From contig NZ_CP007441.1 in the NCBI RefSeq assembly GCF_000590475.1, positions 2,672,660 to 2,736,659 on the forward strand: 64,000 nucleotides of DNA, read 5' to 3'. The notes beneath the pieces were generated by a model, which ran no database searches, was not told where the DNA came from, and saw only the letters and a list, made by a program, of their open reading frames with translations. The translations under genes were made by a program, and so were the position numbers. Shown in pieces: positions 1 through 8,474 of this stretch (position 1 is its first letter; every line of letters begins with the position of its first letter). The stretch comes from Stutzerimonas stutzeri (GTDB lineage: Bacteria > Pseudomonadota > Gammaproteobacteria > Pseudomonadales > Pseudomonadaceae).

Positions 1-36
1 CCGCATCCCAGAGACCACACGTCGCTGCGAATCCAT
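1..36 (-). CDS. trpS: N-terminus of probable tryptophanyl-tRNA synthetase (partial)
   Basis: Only the first 12 codons lie in the window. They read MDSQRRVVSGMR. This fits the start of the TrpS subtype that opens with a V-(L/V)-SGMRPTG segment, which begins the Rossmann fold and leads to the HIGH-like motif. If correct, the enzyme charges tRNA-Trp with tryptophan in the cytoplasm. The gene runs the same way as yciO and follows it after 47 bases. From memory, trpS follows the yciO-type gene and precedes scpA in several pseudomonads. The ribosome binding site is weak (GAG close to the ATG). The call rests on very few residues. Confidence 0.5.
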   Translation of the reverse strand, partial: MDSQRRVVSGMR

Positions 37-83
37 GGAGCTCAAAAGGGTTTCCTTCGTAGTTGTCGAAAAGGCGAATCGGG

Positions 84-707
84 TCAGGCGGCGAAGGGCG
101 CGGGATCACCGCACCCCACGCGGACCACTTCCGGATCGCCGTCCACCAGACTGATGACCGTCGAGGCCTCGACGCCACCGTAACCTCCGTCGATGATCAG
201 GTCCACCTGATGCTCCAACGCATCGCGCATTTCATAGGGATCGCTCATCGGCTCGGTCTCGCCGGGCAGAATCAGGCTGACGCTCATCAACGGCTCGCCC
301 AATTCTGCAAGCAGCGCCTGAGCGATCGGCTGTGCCGGGACACGCAGGCCAATGGTGCGACGCTTGGGGTGCAGGAGCATCCGTGGCACTTCTCGGGTAG
401 CACTGAGGATGATGGTGTACGGGCCTGGCAGGTGCGTCTTGAGCAGACGGAAAGCCGCGGTGTCCACCTTGGCAAATAGGCCGAGCTGGGACAGATCACG
501 GCAGACCAGCGTGAAGTTGTGCTTGTCATCGAGCTGGCGCAGGCGGCGAATACGTTCGATGCCGGCTTTGTTGCCCATCGCGCAGCCGATGGCGTAGGAC
601 GAGTCGGTGGGATAAACCACCACACCGCCGTTGCGAATGATCTCCACGGCCTGCTTGATCAGCCTGGCCTGCGGGTTGTCCGGATGAATCTGGAAAAACT
701 GGCTCAT
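84..707 (-). CDS. yciO: YciO/Sua5-family protein (L-threonylcarbamoyladenylate synthase-like)
   Basis: 207 residues, matching the roughly 206 of E. coli YciO. The single YrdC-like domain fills the protein. Visible features are the N-terminal GGVVVYPTDSSYAIGC segment and the basic PKRRTIGLRVP motif, which in the family contacts ATP and RNA. Sua5/TsaC proteins make threonylcarbamoyl-AMP for the t6A37 tRNA modification; YciO-type members have much weaker activity and an unsettled role, so a main t6A role should not be assumed. I chose the ATG at 707 because GGGAG lies just upstream and the family N-terminus begins there; an in-frame extension to 830 would overlap the preceding gene. It lies 13 bases after the PHP gene, so the two probably share a transcript. 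Confidence 0.9.
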   Translation of the reverse strand: MSQFFQIHPDNPQARLIKQAVEIIRNGGVVVYPTDSSYAIGCAMGNKAGIERIRRLRQLDDKHNFTLVCRDLSQLGLFAKVDTAAFRLLKTHLPGPYTIILSATREVPRMLLHPKRRTIGLRVPAQPIAQALLAELGEPLMSVSLILPGETEPMSDPYEMRDALEHQVDLIIDGGYGGVEASTVISLVDGDPEVVRVGCGDPAPFAA

Positions 708-720
708 GAAAACTCCCTGC

Positions 721-1587
721 TCAGCGGGCAGCAGACTCGCATGGTTCATGATCGAAATGCCTCCACAATGGCTGCAGATCCTCCGGCAAGGTCCGATACA
801 TACCCAACTCCGACCAGTCGCCTGGCGCATGGAAATCGCTGCCGATACTGGCCATCAGGCCGAACTCGCGAGCGAGAATTGACAATCCACCAACCTGCTC
901 CAGCGGCTGCATGCCATTGACGACTTCCAACGCGTGTCCACCGGCCTGGGCGAACTCGGTGATCAGGCGGCGCCGCTTGCTACGAGTGAATTCGTATTGC
1001 CAGGGGTGCGCCAGGCTGATCCAGGCACCCGCGTCGCGCAGCGTAGATACGGTTTGCTCAAGGCTCGGCCAGTGCTGTTTGACGTCACCGAGTTTGCCCG
1101 AGCCGAGCCACTTGCGAAACGCGTCGGCACGGTCGCGGACGTGGCCGGCGCGCACCAGAAATTCGGCAAAGTGTGGACGTGCCGGGGCGTTGCCGCTGTC
1201 ACCCAGTTCCTGCTGCACGGCCCGCGCGCCTTCCAGCGCGCCCGACATGCCCTTCGCCTCCAGACGCTGAGCAATCAGCTCCGCGCGACGCCACCGGCCC
1301 TCGTGCAGTTCCGCGATGGCCTGCTGCAGCGCAGCGGCGTCACGGCGAAAGGCGTAACCGAGGATGTGTACGGTGGCGCCACTCCAAACGCACGAAAGCT
1401 CGATACCGTTGACCAGCTGGACACCCAACGAGGCCGCCTTGGCACGAGCGACATCGAGGCCTTCCAACGTGTCGTGATCGGTCAGCGCGAGCAATTCGAT
1501 GCCGCGTGCATGTGCCCGCTCAACTAACGCGTCAGGCGAAAGCACGCCGTCCGACGCAGTACTGTGGCAATGCAAATCAACAATCAT
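721..1587 (-). CDS. rnm: PHP-domain exoribonuclease / nucleoside bisphosphate phosphatase (YciV/TrpH family)
   Basis: 288 residues, a single PHP metallo-phosphoesterase domain. Metal ligands are visible as DLHCHSTASDG at residues 4-14, LTDHDT near residue 37, LAHPWQY near 195 and GSDFHAPG near 250. E. coli YciV (RNase AM) trims the 5' ends of rRNAs and degrades short RNAs; homologues also hydrolyse 3',5'-bisphosphonucleotides. The pairing with yciO immediately downstream is the same as in E. coli. It is divergent from yciB with about 175 bases between the starts, where both promoters must lie. Length and motifs are complete; nothing odd was seen. Confidence 0.88.
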   Translation of the reverse strand: MIVDLHCHSTASDGVLSPDALVERAHARGIELLALTDHDTLEGLDVARAKAASLGVQLVNGIELSCVWSGATVHILGYAFRRDAAALQQAIAELHEGRWRRAELIAQRLEAKGMSGALEGARAVQQELGDSGNAPARPHFAEFLVRAGHVRDRADAFRKWLGSGKLGDVKQHWPSLEQTVSTLRDAGAWISLAHPWQYEFTRSKRRRLITEFAQAGGHALEVVNGMQPLEQVGGLSILAREFGLMASIGSDFHAPGDWSELGMYRTLPEDLQPLWRHFDHEPCESAAR

Positions 1588-1763
1588 TCGGACCTACTCT
1601 CCAGGGCTTGGCGGCATATTTTTCTGACAGTCGCTATCGGCGCTCGTGCCGTCATACATTTCGCCAAAGCTTGCGCCGCGTCCAGGAAATGGTCAGCGGA
1701 CAACGTTCCGCCAAAAGCGCGGTTTGCTATTATGCCGGCCACATCCCGCTTCTGGCTCTCTTC

Positions 1764-2345
1764 GTGAAACAAATCGTCGACTTCATTCCGCTGTTGCTGT
1801 TTTTCTTGGTGTACAAGCTTGAGCCCAGAACCTTTGAAATGGCGGATCTGAATGTCACTGTGGGCGGCATTTTTAACGCGACGGCTGTGCTCATTGCCAG
1901 TTCGGTGGTCGTATATGCCGCGCTGTTCATTCACCAGCGCCGGCTGACCAAGAGCCAATGGCTAACACTTGGCGCATGCCTGCTGTTTGGTGGACTGACC
2001 CTGGCCTTGCACAGCGAATCCATACTCAAATGGAAGGCTCCGGTGCTGAACTGGTTGTTCGCGCTGGCGTTCACCGGCAGCCATTTCATCGGCGAGAAAA
2101 CCCTTATCCAGCGCATGATGGGACACGCCGTGCGGTTGCAACCCGCGCAATGGACAAAGCTTAATGTCGCCTGGATCCTGTTCTTTCTCATCTGCGGCTT
2201 CGCCAATCTTTTCGTGGCTTTCGTCTATCCCTCTATCTGGGTCGACTTCAAAGTGTTTGGCAGCCTGGGACTGACGCTACTTTTCATGGCGGGCCAGGCC
2301 GTCTACCTGACCCGTCACATGCAACCCGAACCTGAAGAATCATAG
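1764..2345 (+). CDS. yciB: Inner membrane septation protein YciB (IspZ family)
   Basis: 193 residues with about five hydrophobic segments; the N-terminus (VKQIVDFIPLLLFF) and the central WKAPVLNWLFALAF motif are characteristic of YciB/IspZ. The family sits in the inner membrane and links envelope synthesis with cell division in E. coli; loss in Shigella blocks intracellular spread. The start is GTG at 1764, chosen by alignment to the family N-terminus; the ribosome binding site is weak. An open frame extends upstream to 1506 but would overlap the divergent PHP gene and is not supported. yciI follows after 8 bases, so the two genes are probably cotranscribed. Confidence 0.93.
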   Translation: MKQIVDFIPLLLFFLVYKLEPRTFEMADLNVTVGGIFNATAVLIASSVVVYAALFIHQRRLTKSQWLTLGACLLFGGLTLALHSESILKWKAPVLNWLFALAFTGSHFIGEKTLIQRMMGHAVRLQPAQWTKLNVAWILFFLICGFANLFVAFVYPSIWVDFKVFGSLGLTLLFMAGQAVYLTRHMQPEPEES

Positions 2346-2353
2346 GAGTAAAT

Positions 2354-2653
2354 ATGCTCTACGCCATTATCGCTACGGACGTAGCCGGCTCGCTGGAGAA
2401 GCGTCTGGCCGCCCGCCCGGCCCATCTGGTGCGTCTCGAACAGCTGAAAAACGAAGGCCGTATGATTCTGGCTGGTCCGCATCCAGCGGTCGACAGCAAC
2501 GACCCGGGCGCTGCCGGGTTCACAGGAAGCCTGGTGGTCGCCGAGTTCGAATCCCTGCAAGCCGCCGAAGCATGGGCAGCAGCTGACCCGTACAAGGCTG
2601 CCGGCGTCTACGGCGAAGTGGTGGTAAAACCTTTCAAGCGGGTCTTTCCCTGA
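2354..2653 (+). CDS. yciI: YciI-family protein
   Basis: 99 residues, one alpha-beta ferredoxin-like YciI domain. The conserved histidine/aspartate pair of the family is visible in RPAHLVRL near residue 23 and in the GPHPAVDSND segment near residues 38-47. YciI proteins resemble muconolactone isomerase-like and dehydrochlorinase folds; the E. coli protein has no firm function. An AGGAG ribosome binding site lies just before the ATG. It follows yciB by 8 bases, an association shared with E. coli and P. aeruginosa. Confidence 0.92.
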   Translation: MLYAIIATDVAGSLEKRLAARPAHLVRLEQLKNEGRMILAGPHPAVDSNDPGAAGFTGSLVVAEFESLQAAEAWAAADPYKAAGVYGEVVVKPFKRVFP

Positions 2654-2685
2654 GTTGATCGGCTGACGCTGTCAGGTATTCGTTT

Positions 2686-2706
2686 GGCCGTAGGGCTTCT
2701 ACGGCC
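2686..2706 (+). terminator. Perfect hairpin after yciI
   Basis: An 8-base inverted repeat, GGCCGTAG and CTACGGCC, is separated by a 5-base loop. It sits between yciI and the next gene. No T-run follows, so it is at best a weak intrinsic terminator or an attenuator. Confidence 0.45.
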
Positions 2707-2727
2707 GTTAAGGAAAAAGGAGTTCCG

Positions 2728-3114
2728 ATGCGCCAAGGTTCGCTAGCCCTGCTGTTTGTCCTGAGTGTTGCCTCGCCGCTCGTGAATGCCGATGAAAGTG
2801 CAATCGATCCACCTCCCGAACGACAACAGGTGGAGCCCGAAGGACGTCGGTTCGACAACGAACTAACGCCTGAAGCGCCCGACGATAGCCTCAGCACGGC
2901 CATCACCGATGCCGAACGGGCGCAGCTGGCGCACCTGCGCCAGGAGAACCATCAGCTACGTATGCAGTTGCAGCAGGCACCCTCAAAGGCGCAACCGCAA
3001 TTGTTGAGTGACCAGCAGCAGTGGTTCGCCGTAGGCGGTGGCGTCGGTGTGCTGGGTTTCTTACTGGGCGTCCTGGCTACGCGCGGACGTCGCCGTCGGC
3101 AATGGCTGAACTGA
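2728..3114 (+). CDS. Small envelope protein with signal peptide, short coiled coil and C-terminal membrane helix
   Basis: 128 residues. Residues 1-21 form a signal peptide ending near VNA. A charged, proline-rich stretch follows, then a helical segment (AERAQLAHLRQENHQLRMQLQQ, about 63-84) that could form a coiled coil. A C-terminal transmembrane helix (FAVGGGVGVLGFLLGVLA, about 99-117) is closed by a basic tail. This layout resembles the end of Pseudomonas envelope proteins of the SH3/TIGR04211 kind, but no SH3 domain is present. Its function is unknown. A strong AAGGAG lies before the ATG, and it precedes the response regulator by 19 bases, suggesting cotranscription with an envelope-stress system. 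Confidence 0.75.
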   Translation: MRQGSLALLFVLSVASPLVNADESAIDPPPERQQVEPEGRRFDNELTPEAPDDSLSTAITDAERAQLAHLRQENHQLRMQLQQAPSKAQPQLLSDQQQWFAVGGGVGVLGFLLGVLATRGRRRRQWLN

Positions 3115-3133
3115 AGCGGATACGAGCGAAGGC

Positions 3134-3811
3134 ATGAGCGAACTGTTACTGATCGACGACGACGAGGAACTTTGCGAGCTGCTGGTGAGCTGGCTGGCCC
3201 AGGAGGGTTTTATCGCACATGCCTGCCATGACGGTCAGAGCGCCCGTGCGGCGCTGGCCGAACATCAGCCGGCAGCGGTAGTGCTCGATGTGATGCTGCC
3301 AGACGGCAGTGGCCTCGAATTACTCAAACAACTGCGCAGCGAACACCCTGACCTCCCGGTGTTGATGCTCTCCGGACGCGGCGAACCGCTGGATCGTATC
3401 CTCGGCCTGGAACTGGGCGCAGACGATTATCTGGCCAAACCCTGCGATCCTCGCGAGCTTACCGCTCGACTACGTGCCGTGTTACGGCGCAGCCAGCCGG
3501 CAAGCACACCGAGCCAACTGGAACTAGGCGATCTTTGTTATAGCCCGGCGCGCGGCGTTGCCAGCATCGGCGAGCACGAAGTCACCCTGACGCTTTCCGA
3601 AGGCCGCATTCTAGAAGCGCTGCTCAGCCAGCCTGGCGAGCCTTTAGACAAGCAGGCACTGGCGCAGTTGGCCCTCGGGCGCAAGCTGACCCTGTACGAC
3701 CGCAGCCTTGACATGCATGTCAGCAACTTGCGCCGCAAGCTGGGCCCGCACCCGGACGGTCGTCAACGCATCGTCGCACTGCGCAGCCGCGGATACCTCT
3801 ACGCCTCCTGA
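3134..3811 (+). CDS. OmpR-family response regulator, CpxR-like
   Basis: 225 residues. The N-terminal receiver domain shows the acidic pair D9/D10, the phosphoacceptor D52 (VVLDVMLP), S80 and K102 (DDYLAKP). The C-terminal winged helix, from about residue 128, ends with DMHVSNLRRKLG and RSRGYLYA. It is paired with the histidine kinase at 4397, and a Spy/CpxP-like gene lies between them. That layout is typical of CpxRA-type envelope stress systems: CpxA phosphorylates CpxR, which then induces periplasmic chaperones. A GTAAA-type tandem repeat just downstream (3817-3833) fits binding and autoregulation. The CpxR identity is inferred from context. Confidence 0.88.
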   Translation: MSELLLIDDDEELCELLVSWLAQEGFIAHACHDGQSARAALAEHQPAAVVLDVMLPDGSGLELLKQLRSEHPDLPVLMLSGRGEPLDRILGLELGADDYLAKPCDPRELTARLRAVLRRSQPASTPSQLELGDLCYSPARGVASIGEHEVTLTLSEGRILEALLSQPGEPLDKQALAQLALGRKLTLYDRSLDMHVSNLRRKLGPHPDGRQRIVALRSRGYLYAS

Positions 3812-3816
3812 GCGGC

Positions 3817-3833
3817 TTTACCGAGCCTTTACC
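3817..3833 (-). promoter_or_regulatory. CpxR-box-like tandem repeat
   Basis: The plus strand shows TTTACC twice with 5 bases between. On the minus strand this reads GTAAA-N6-GTAAA, close to the E. coli CpxR consensus GTAAA-N5-GTAAA. It lies about 110 bases upstream of the Spy/CpxP-like start, directly after the regulator stop. Binding is inferred, not shown. Confidence 0.5.
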
Positions 3834-3943
3834 CTGAGCTGACCGCCCTTGACCTTGCGCGCCCTAGACTGAGCTCATCCGATCCAAGCCAGCAATGCGC
3901 AGCAGCGCTTCTGGCGATCGGTTTTCACACTAGGAGAGACCTC

Positions 3944-4351
3944 ATGATGCGCAAGACCCTTATTGCAATGCTGTTCGCTTCCACTCTTCCCGCTATCGCT
4001 ATGGCCATGCCCGACGAAGGGCATCGCCAGCACGGCGGCAAGCATGCACCTTTTGAACAGCTGGACCTGACCAAGGAACAGAAGCAGAAAATGCGCGAGC
4101 TGATGGGCGAGCAGATGAAAAGCCATCGTGAAATCACCCAGCGCTACCTGGACAAGCTGCCCGAAGCCGAGCGCACATCCATGCAGAATGAGCTTAAGAG
4201 CAACAAGGAAAAATCACAGAAGCAGATACGCGACCTGCTGAAGCCAGAACAGCAGAAGAAGTTCGACGCAATGCAAGAAAAGATGGCAGCCAAGCGAGCT
4301 GAGCGCGCCGAGTTCAAGCAGTGGAAAGCCGAGCGCGATCAGAAGAACTGA
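3944..4351 (+). CDS. Spy/CpxP-family periplasmic protein
   Basis: 135 residues. A signal peptide with cleavage after AIAMA (about residue 21) is followed by an all-helical, highly charged domain carrying LTxxQ-like repeats: LDLTKEQKQK near residue 46 and LLKPEQQKKF near 100. Spy and CpxP are periplasmic cradle-shaped proteins; Spy acts as an ATP-independent chaperone and CpxP restrains the CpxA kinase. It lies between the response regulator and its kinase, so it is likely both target and modulator of this system. Two adjacent ATG codons follow a GGAGAG ribosome binding site; the first is annotated. Confidence 0.87.
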   Translation: MMRKTLIAMLFASTLPAIAMAMPDEGHRQHGGKHAPFEQLDLTKEQKQKMRELMGEQMKSHREITQRYLDKLPEAERTSMQNELKSNKEKSQKQIRDLLKPEQQKKFDAMQEKMAAKRAERAEFKQWKAERDQKN

Positions 4352-4396
4352 TCACGACTAAACATTTTCCCGGCTCGCGCCATACAAGGGGAACGC

Positions 4397-5776
4397 GTGC
4401 CGGGCTTTACCGTGGAGCATTCAGCGGTGCGATCACTGTTCTGGCGTATTCTCGCAACGTTCTGGTTAGCCATTGCACTGGTGGCAGCGCTGGCCGTGCT
4501 CCTCGCTCACGCCCTTAACCAGGACACTTGGATCCTTAACCGTCATCCCGGCGTGAATGGGCTGGCCGAAATATGGACTAAAGTCTACGAGCGGCAAGGT
4601 CCGATAACGGCGCAGTTTCTGCTCGAACGTCACCGTCAACGCTTCGATGTCGACGTACAGGTATTAGCCGAAAACGGCCAGCCCATCATCCGCGGGACCT
4701 TTCCGGCTCGCGCCGCCGCGTTCGAGGCAAGACAGGAAAATCGGGAGGGGCGCCTGCCCTGGCGACGCCTGACCAGTGACTACACCAGTCCCGATACCGG
4801 CATTACCTATCTGTTCATCTACCGCATCCCCAATCAGGAATTACAGGCCTGGCATCGGGGAAGTCTGTTCTGGCCCCTGAGTGCGATAGCGATCGCCTTG
4901 GTCGTGCTAACCGGTTTCAGCCTATTGCTGACCTTGTCAATTACTCGCCCGCTCGACCGTCTACGCAGCGCTGTGCATGATCTTGGGCAAACTACGTATC
5001 AGCAAAATTCGCTCGCCCGACTGGCCAAGCGTCGCGATGAGCTGGGTGTACTGGCCAATGACTTCAACCGCATGGGCGCTCGACTGCAAAGCCTGATCGG
5101 CAGTCAGAGGCAGCTGCTGCGTGATGTTTCGCATGAGTTACGCTCGCCCCTTGCACGTCTGCGTATCGCTTTGGCACTTGCCGAACGGGCGACCCCCGCG
5201 GAGCGGGAGGTCATTTGGCCGCGATTGGCCAAGGAGTGCGACCGGCTGGAAGCGCTGATCAGCGAAATTCTGGAACTGGCCCGCCTTGATGCCGATCCAG
5301 GCGAGTCCATCACCATCGATCTCCCGTCGATCTTTCAACAGCTCGAAGAGAATGCGCGCATCGTCGCCCCAACCCAGCGCATTGATACCCGAATGGGGGC
5401 AACTATTGAGTTGCTCGGCTGGCCGGACATGCTTGAGCGAGCGCTGGACAATCTGTTGCGCAACGCCCTGCGCTTCAACCCAGAAGGTAAGCCAATCGAG
5501 CTGAGCGCCGATAGAGATGGCGACTGGCTTCTACTGAGCATCCGCGATCATGGCCCTGGCGTGGATCAAGCCCATCTCGCGCAATTGAGCGAGCCATTCT
5601 TTCGCGCGCCAGGGCAAACCACCGCTGGTCATGGTCTCGGATTGGCCATCGCCCGTCGTGCTGCCGAGCGACACGGCGGTGAATTGCTATTGGGTAATCA
5701 TTCAGATGGTGGTTTCATCGCCAGCTTGAAGCTGCCATTGAACCCGACCAGACCCGCTCTACCGCGCCCGGTTTGA
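4397..5776 (+). CDS. Sensor histidine kinase, CpxA-like
   Basis: 459 residues if the GTG at 4397 is used. A first membrane helix (about 18-40) precedes a periplasmic sensor region; a second helix (about 158-180) leads into a HAMP domain (SITRPLDRLRSAV). The dimerisation and phosphoacceptor site is SHELRSPLARLR with H246. The ATPase domain shows the N box (DNLLRNALRF), G1 (DHGPGVD) and G2 (GHGLGLAIARR). The GTG at 4397 has a good AAGGGGA ribosome binding site; GTG at 4427, nearer the family start, is an alternative with GGAG at longer spacing. It is the partner of the regulator at 3134. Its stop lies 3 bases from the convergent nitroreductase. Confidence 0.9.
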   Translation: MPGFTVEHSAVRSLFWRILATFWLAIALVAALAVLLAHALNQDTWILNRHPGVNGLAEIWTKVYERQGPITAQFLLERHRQRFDVDVQVLAENGQPIIRGTFPARAAAFEARQENREGRLPWRRLTSDYTSPDTGITYLFIYRIPNQELQAWHRGSLFWPLSAIAIALVVLTGFSLLLTLSITRPLDRLRSAVHDLGQTTYQQNSLARLAKRRDELGVLANDFNRMGARLQSLIGSQRQLLRDVSHELRSPLARLRIALALAERATPAEREVIWPRLAKECDRLEALISEILELARLDADPGESITIDLPSIFQQLEENARIVAPTQRIDTRMGATIELLGWPDMLERALDNLLRNALRFNPEGKPIELSADRDGDWLLLSIRDHGPGVDQAHLAQLSEPFFRAPGQTTAGHGLGLAIARRAAERHGGELLLGNHSDGGFIASLKLPLNPTRPALPRPV

Positions 5777-5779
5777 GCA

Positions 5780-6346
5780 CTATTGAGCTCGACCCCATCG
5801 GCTAACGAATTGCTGAGGATCCAAGCCCGACGGAGTCCGCACATTGCCCTCCGGAGTGCCCAGGTAGATAAAGCCGATCACCTGCTCGTTTTCCTCCAGC
5901 CCCAGCTGTTGCGCCACGTGATTGTCATAGGAGAATTCGCCGGTACGCCAGACTGCACCCAGCCCCTGAGCATGGGCGGCCAGCAATAAACCATGCGCCG
6001 CACAGGCGGCAGCGAGCACCTGCTCGGATCCGGGAATTTTCGGATGCGGCGATACCCGAGCGATAGCGACGACCAGCAGCGGCGCGCGCAGCGGCATTTT
6101 GCGCGCCTTGTGTAGCGCTTCCTCGGGCGCATCCGGCTGGCGCAGACGAAGCGCCTCGACGAACAGGTCGCCCAACTCGTCGCGCGCGTCGTCCTGAATG
6201 GTCAGAAAGCGCCACGGCCGAAGCTGACCGTGATCCGGTGCGCGCAGCGCAGCACGGAACAACACGTCCAATTGCGCGGCAGTCGGCGCCGGATCGGCGA
6301 GTCGCGTAACGGAAACGCGGTTGAGTAGCAGGTCGAGAGCATCCAT
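5780..6346 (-). CDS. Nitroreductase family protein, YdjA-like
   Basis: 188 residues, the short form typical of E. coli YdjA. The start (MDALDLLLNRVSVTRLADPAP) and the ALRAPDHGQLRPWRF segment match the FMN-binding part of that group. VWRTGEFSYD and FIYLGTPEG form the later FMN and dimer region. Family members are homodimeric FMN flavoproteins that reduce nitro compounds or quinones with NAD(P)H; the physiological substrate of YdjA is unknown. The ATG at 6346 is preceded by GGAGG. A longer in-frame start exists upstream but lacks this site. Confidence 0.9.
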   Translation of the reverse strand: MDALDLLLNRVSVTRLADPAPTAAQLDVLFRAALRAPDHGQLRPWRFLTIQDDARDELGDLFVEALRLRQPDAPEEALHKARKMPLRAPLLVVAIARVSPHPKIPGSEQVLAAACAAHGLLLAAHAQGLGAVWRTGEFSYDNHVAQQLGLEENEQVIGFIYLGTPEGNVRTPSGLDPQQFVSRWGRAQ

Positions 6347-6456
6347 CCAAAACCTCCAAAAACGAATCGGACATTCTAGGGCTGTTGGGGTTTCATCGCG
6401 ACCACGCGGCATTCTTTTGGCAACCGCCAATAGTTGAAATCGCTAGCAGAAGAGCG

Positions 6457-6828
6457 TCAGGCGACCCTGTCGGGCGACAATTGCGGCTCTAATGGAGGCG
6501 TCAACGGCGGCAGGCCATGGGCTGCCCGAGCCGCGTCACAATGGGCGTTGTACTGACCATCAGCCCAAGACGCTTCGAATTCGCGACAAGTGCTCGAGCG
6601 CTGCTCGTACATCGTGCATCGCACGCCGCATCCCACATCGCCGATCAACCCGACGCAGCGCGCCGGCTTGGATTCTGTCCCGAGCATCGCGACGTGAAAC
6701 GGGCCGACCTGCACGGTGGCACCGTCGGGAACTGTTCCGCCGGAAGAGGCGCATTCGCCCCAGAAAAAAGACACACGAAAATACGCGCAGCAGGCACCGC
6801 ACGTGAGGCAGGGATTGTCGATCGACAT
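6457..6828 (-). CDS. YkgJ-family cysteine-cluster protein
   Basis: 123 residues. The N-terminus carries NPCLTCGACC (C7, C10, C13, C14), and further cysteines follow at ARCVGL, DVGCGVRC and SSTC. This matches the zinc/iron-chelating YkgJ-type cluster domain (formerly UPF0153). The biochemical role of the family is not established; metal binding is inferred from the cysteine pattern. The tail is proline rich. The ribosome binding site is poor, so the start is chosen only by its fit to the family. It stands alone on the minus strand, divergent from trkH. Confidence 0.85.
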   Translation of the reverse strand: MSIDNPCLTCGACCAYFRVSFFWGECASSGGTVPDGATVQVGPFHVAMLGTESKPARCVGLIGDVGCGVRCTMYEQRSSTCREFEASWADGQYNAHCDAARAAHGLPPLTPPLEPQLSPDRVA

Positions 6829-7017
6829 GGAAGGTGAACATCCAGAAACCGGGAAAGGGCCGGCGCCCGGGCGGCTATTCTAATCATCGCAACGAACTTG
6901 GGAAGAGCCTTCAAGGGTGCGCCACAAAAGATTTTTTTGCAGGTCGATAGCCGGTTTACTGCCGCTTCGACAGGCGTAGAATGGCGGCCTCATTTTCGAG
7001 CCGAGCATCAATCAAAA

Positions 7018-8469
7018 ATGGCCTTGCCGACGCTGCGCATTATCGGTTTTATCCTCGGCATTTTTCTAATCACCCTCTCAGTCAGCATGGTCATTCCGAT
7101 GATCACGTTGTTCGCCTTCGAGCGCACCGATGACCTCCAAGCGTTCATCTGGGCCAGCCTCATTACCTTCAGCTGCGGCTTCGCTCTGGTGGCGCCAGGC
7201 CGCCCGGCAAACACCCAGCTGCGCCCTCGCGACATGTATTTCCTGACGACCATAAGCTGGGTGATCGTGTGCTGCTTCGCCGCCCTACCACTGATGCTCA
7301 TTCAGCACATCAGCTATACCGATGCGTTTTTCGAAACCATGTCCGGCGTTACCACTACTGGCGCGACTGTGCTTTCAGGGCTGGATAGTGCCTCGCCGGG
7401 CCTGTTGATGTGGCGATCGTTGCTGCACTGGCTTGGCGGCATCGGCTTTATTGGCATGGCGGTGGCGATTCTGCCATTGCTGCGAGTCGGTGGCATGCGC
7501 TTGTTCCAGACCGAGTCATCAGACTGGTCGGAGAAGGTCATGCCCCGCTCGCACATGGCTGGCAAGTACCTGATCGTAATTTATTTGACGTTTACGCTGG
7601 CGGCCTTCGTGGCATTCTGGCTGGCAGGGATGAGCGGCTTCGACGCCATCAACCATGCGATGTCGACCGTGTCGACGGGAGGGTATTCGACGTCAGACGC
7701 CTCCCTTGGCAAATTCAGCCCGGCATCGCATTGGGTTGCGATCTTTTTCATGGTCCTGGGCAGTTTGCCGTTTACCCTGTACGTCGCCACAGCAAGAGGC
7801 AATCGCGGAGCGTTGTTGCGCGATCAGCAAGTAAGGGGCTTTCTTGTGATGCTGACCCTCACCAGCTTGCTGTTTAGCGGCTGGTACTGGCTCAACCATG
7901 ACGACAACTTGCTCGACTCGCTGCGAATCGTGACGTTCAGTGTGGTATCTGTGATCACCACCACTGGCTTCGCCGTTACCGATTACACCCAATGGGGTGG
8001 TTTCGCCGTGATGGCATTCTTCTACCTCACCTTCCTCGGTGGATGCTCCGGTTCCACTTCAGGCGGATTGAAGATGTTCCGCTTCCAGGTCGCCTACGCC
8101 CTGTTGCGTTCGAACCTCAAGCAACTTGTTCACCCGCGAGCAGTGATCCGCCAGCAGTACAACGGGCACAACCTCGACGAAGAAATCGTCCGTTCGATTC
8201 TGACGTTCTCTTTCTTTATCACCATGACCATCGGCGTGCTGGCCCTATGTTTGGCGCTGCTTGGCTTAGACCCGATCACCGCACTCACAGGCGCGGCTTC
8301 AGCGGTCTGCAACGTTGGGCCTGGACTAGGGCCGATCATTGGTCCAGCCGGCAACTTCTCGACTCTGCCAGACGCCGCCAAATGGTTGCTCTCGGTCGGT
8401 ATGCTGCTTGGACGTCTGGAAATCATCACCGTCCTGGTGATGTTGACCCCGTCGTTTTGGCGCCACTGA
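7018..8469 (+). CDS. trkH: TrkH-family potassium uptake channel subunit
   Basis: 483 residues, the usual TrkH length. The four pore loops of the selectivity filter are visible: TTTGATVLSG, STGGYST, TTTGFAV and NVGPGLG. The protein forms a homodimeric K+ channel in the inner membrane and works with the cytoplasmic NAD-binding TrkA ring, which is not in this window. The start at 7018 (MALPTLRIIGF) fits the first membrane helix; an in-frame extension upstream has no family resemblance. The ribosome binding site is weak. It ends 5 bases before the convergent cytosine deaminase gene. Confidence 0.94.
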   Translation: MALPTLRIIGFILGIFLITLSVSMVIPMITLFAFERTDDLQAFIWASLITFSCGFALVAPGRPANTQLRPRDMYFLTTISWVIVCCFAALPLMLIQHISYTDAFFETMSGVTTTGATVLSGLDSASPGLLMWRSLLHWLGGIGFIGMAVAILPLLRVGGMRLFQTESSDWSEKVMPRSHMAGKYLIVIYLTFTLAAFVAFWLAGMSGFDAINHAMSTVSTGGYSTSDASLGKFSPASHWVAIFFMVLGSLPFTLYVATARGNRGALLRDQQVRGFLVMLTLTSLLFSGWYWLNHDDNLLDSLRIVTFSVVSVITTTGFAVTDYTQWGGFAVMAFFYLTFLGGCSGSTSGGLKMFRFQVAYALLRSNLKQLVHPRAVIRQQYNGHNLDEEIVRSILTFSFFITMTIGVLALCLALLGLDPITALTGAASAVCNVGPGLGPIIGPAGNFSTLPDAAKWLLSVGMLLGRLEIITVLVMLTPSFWRH

Positions 8470-8474
8470 TGCCG

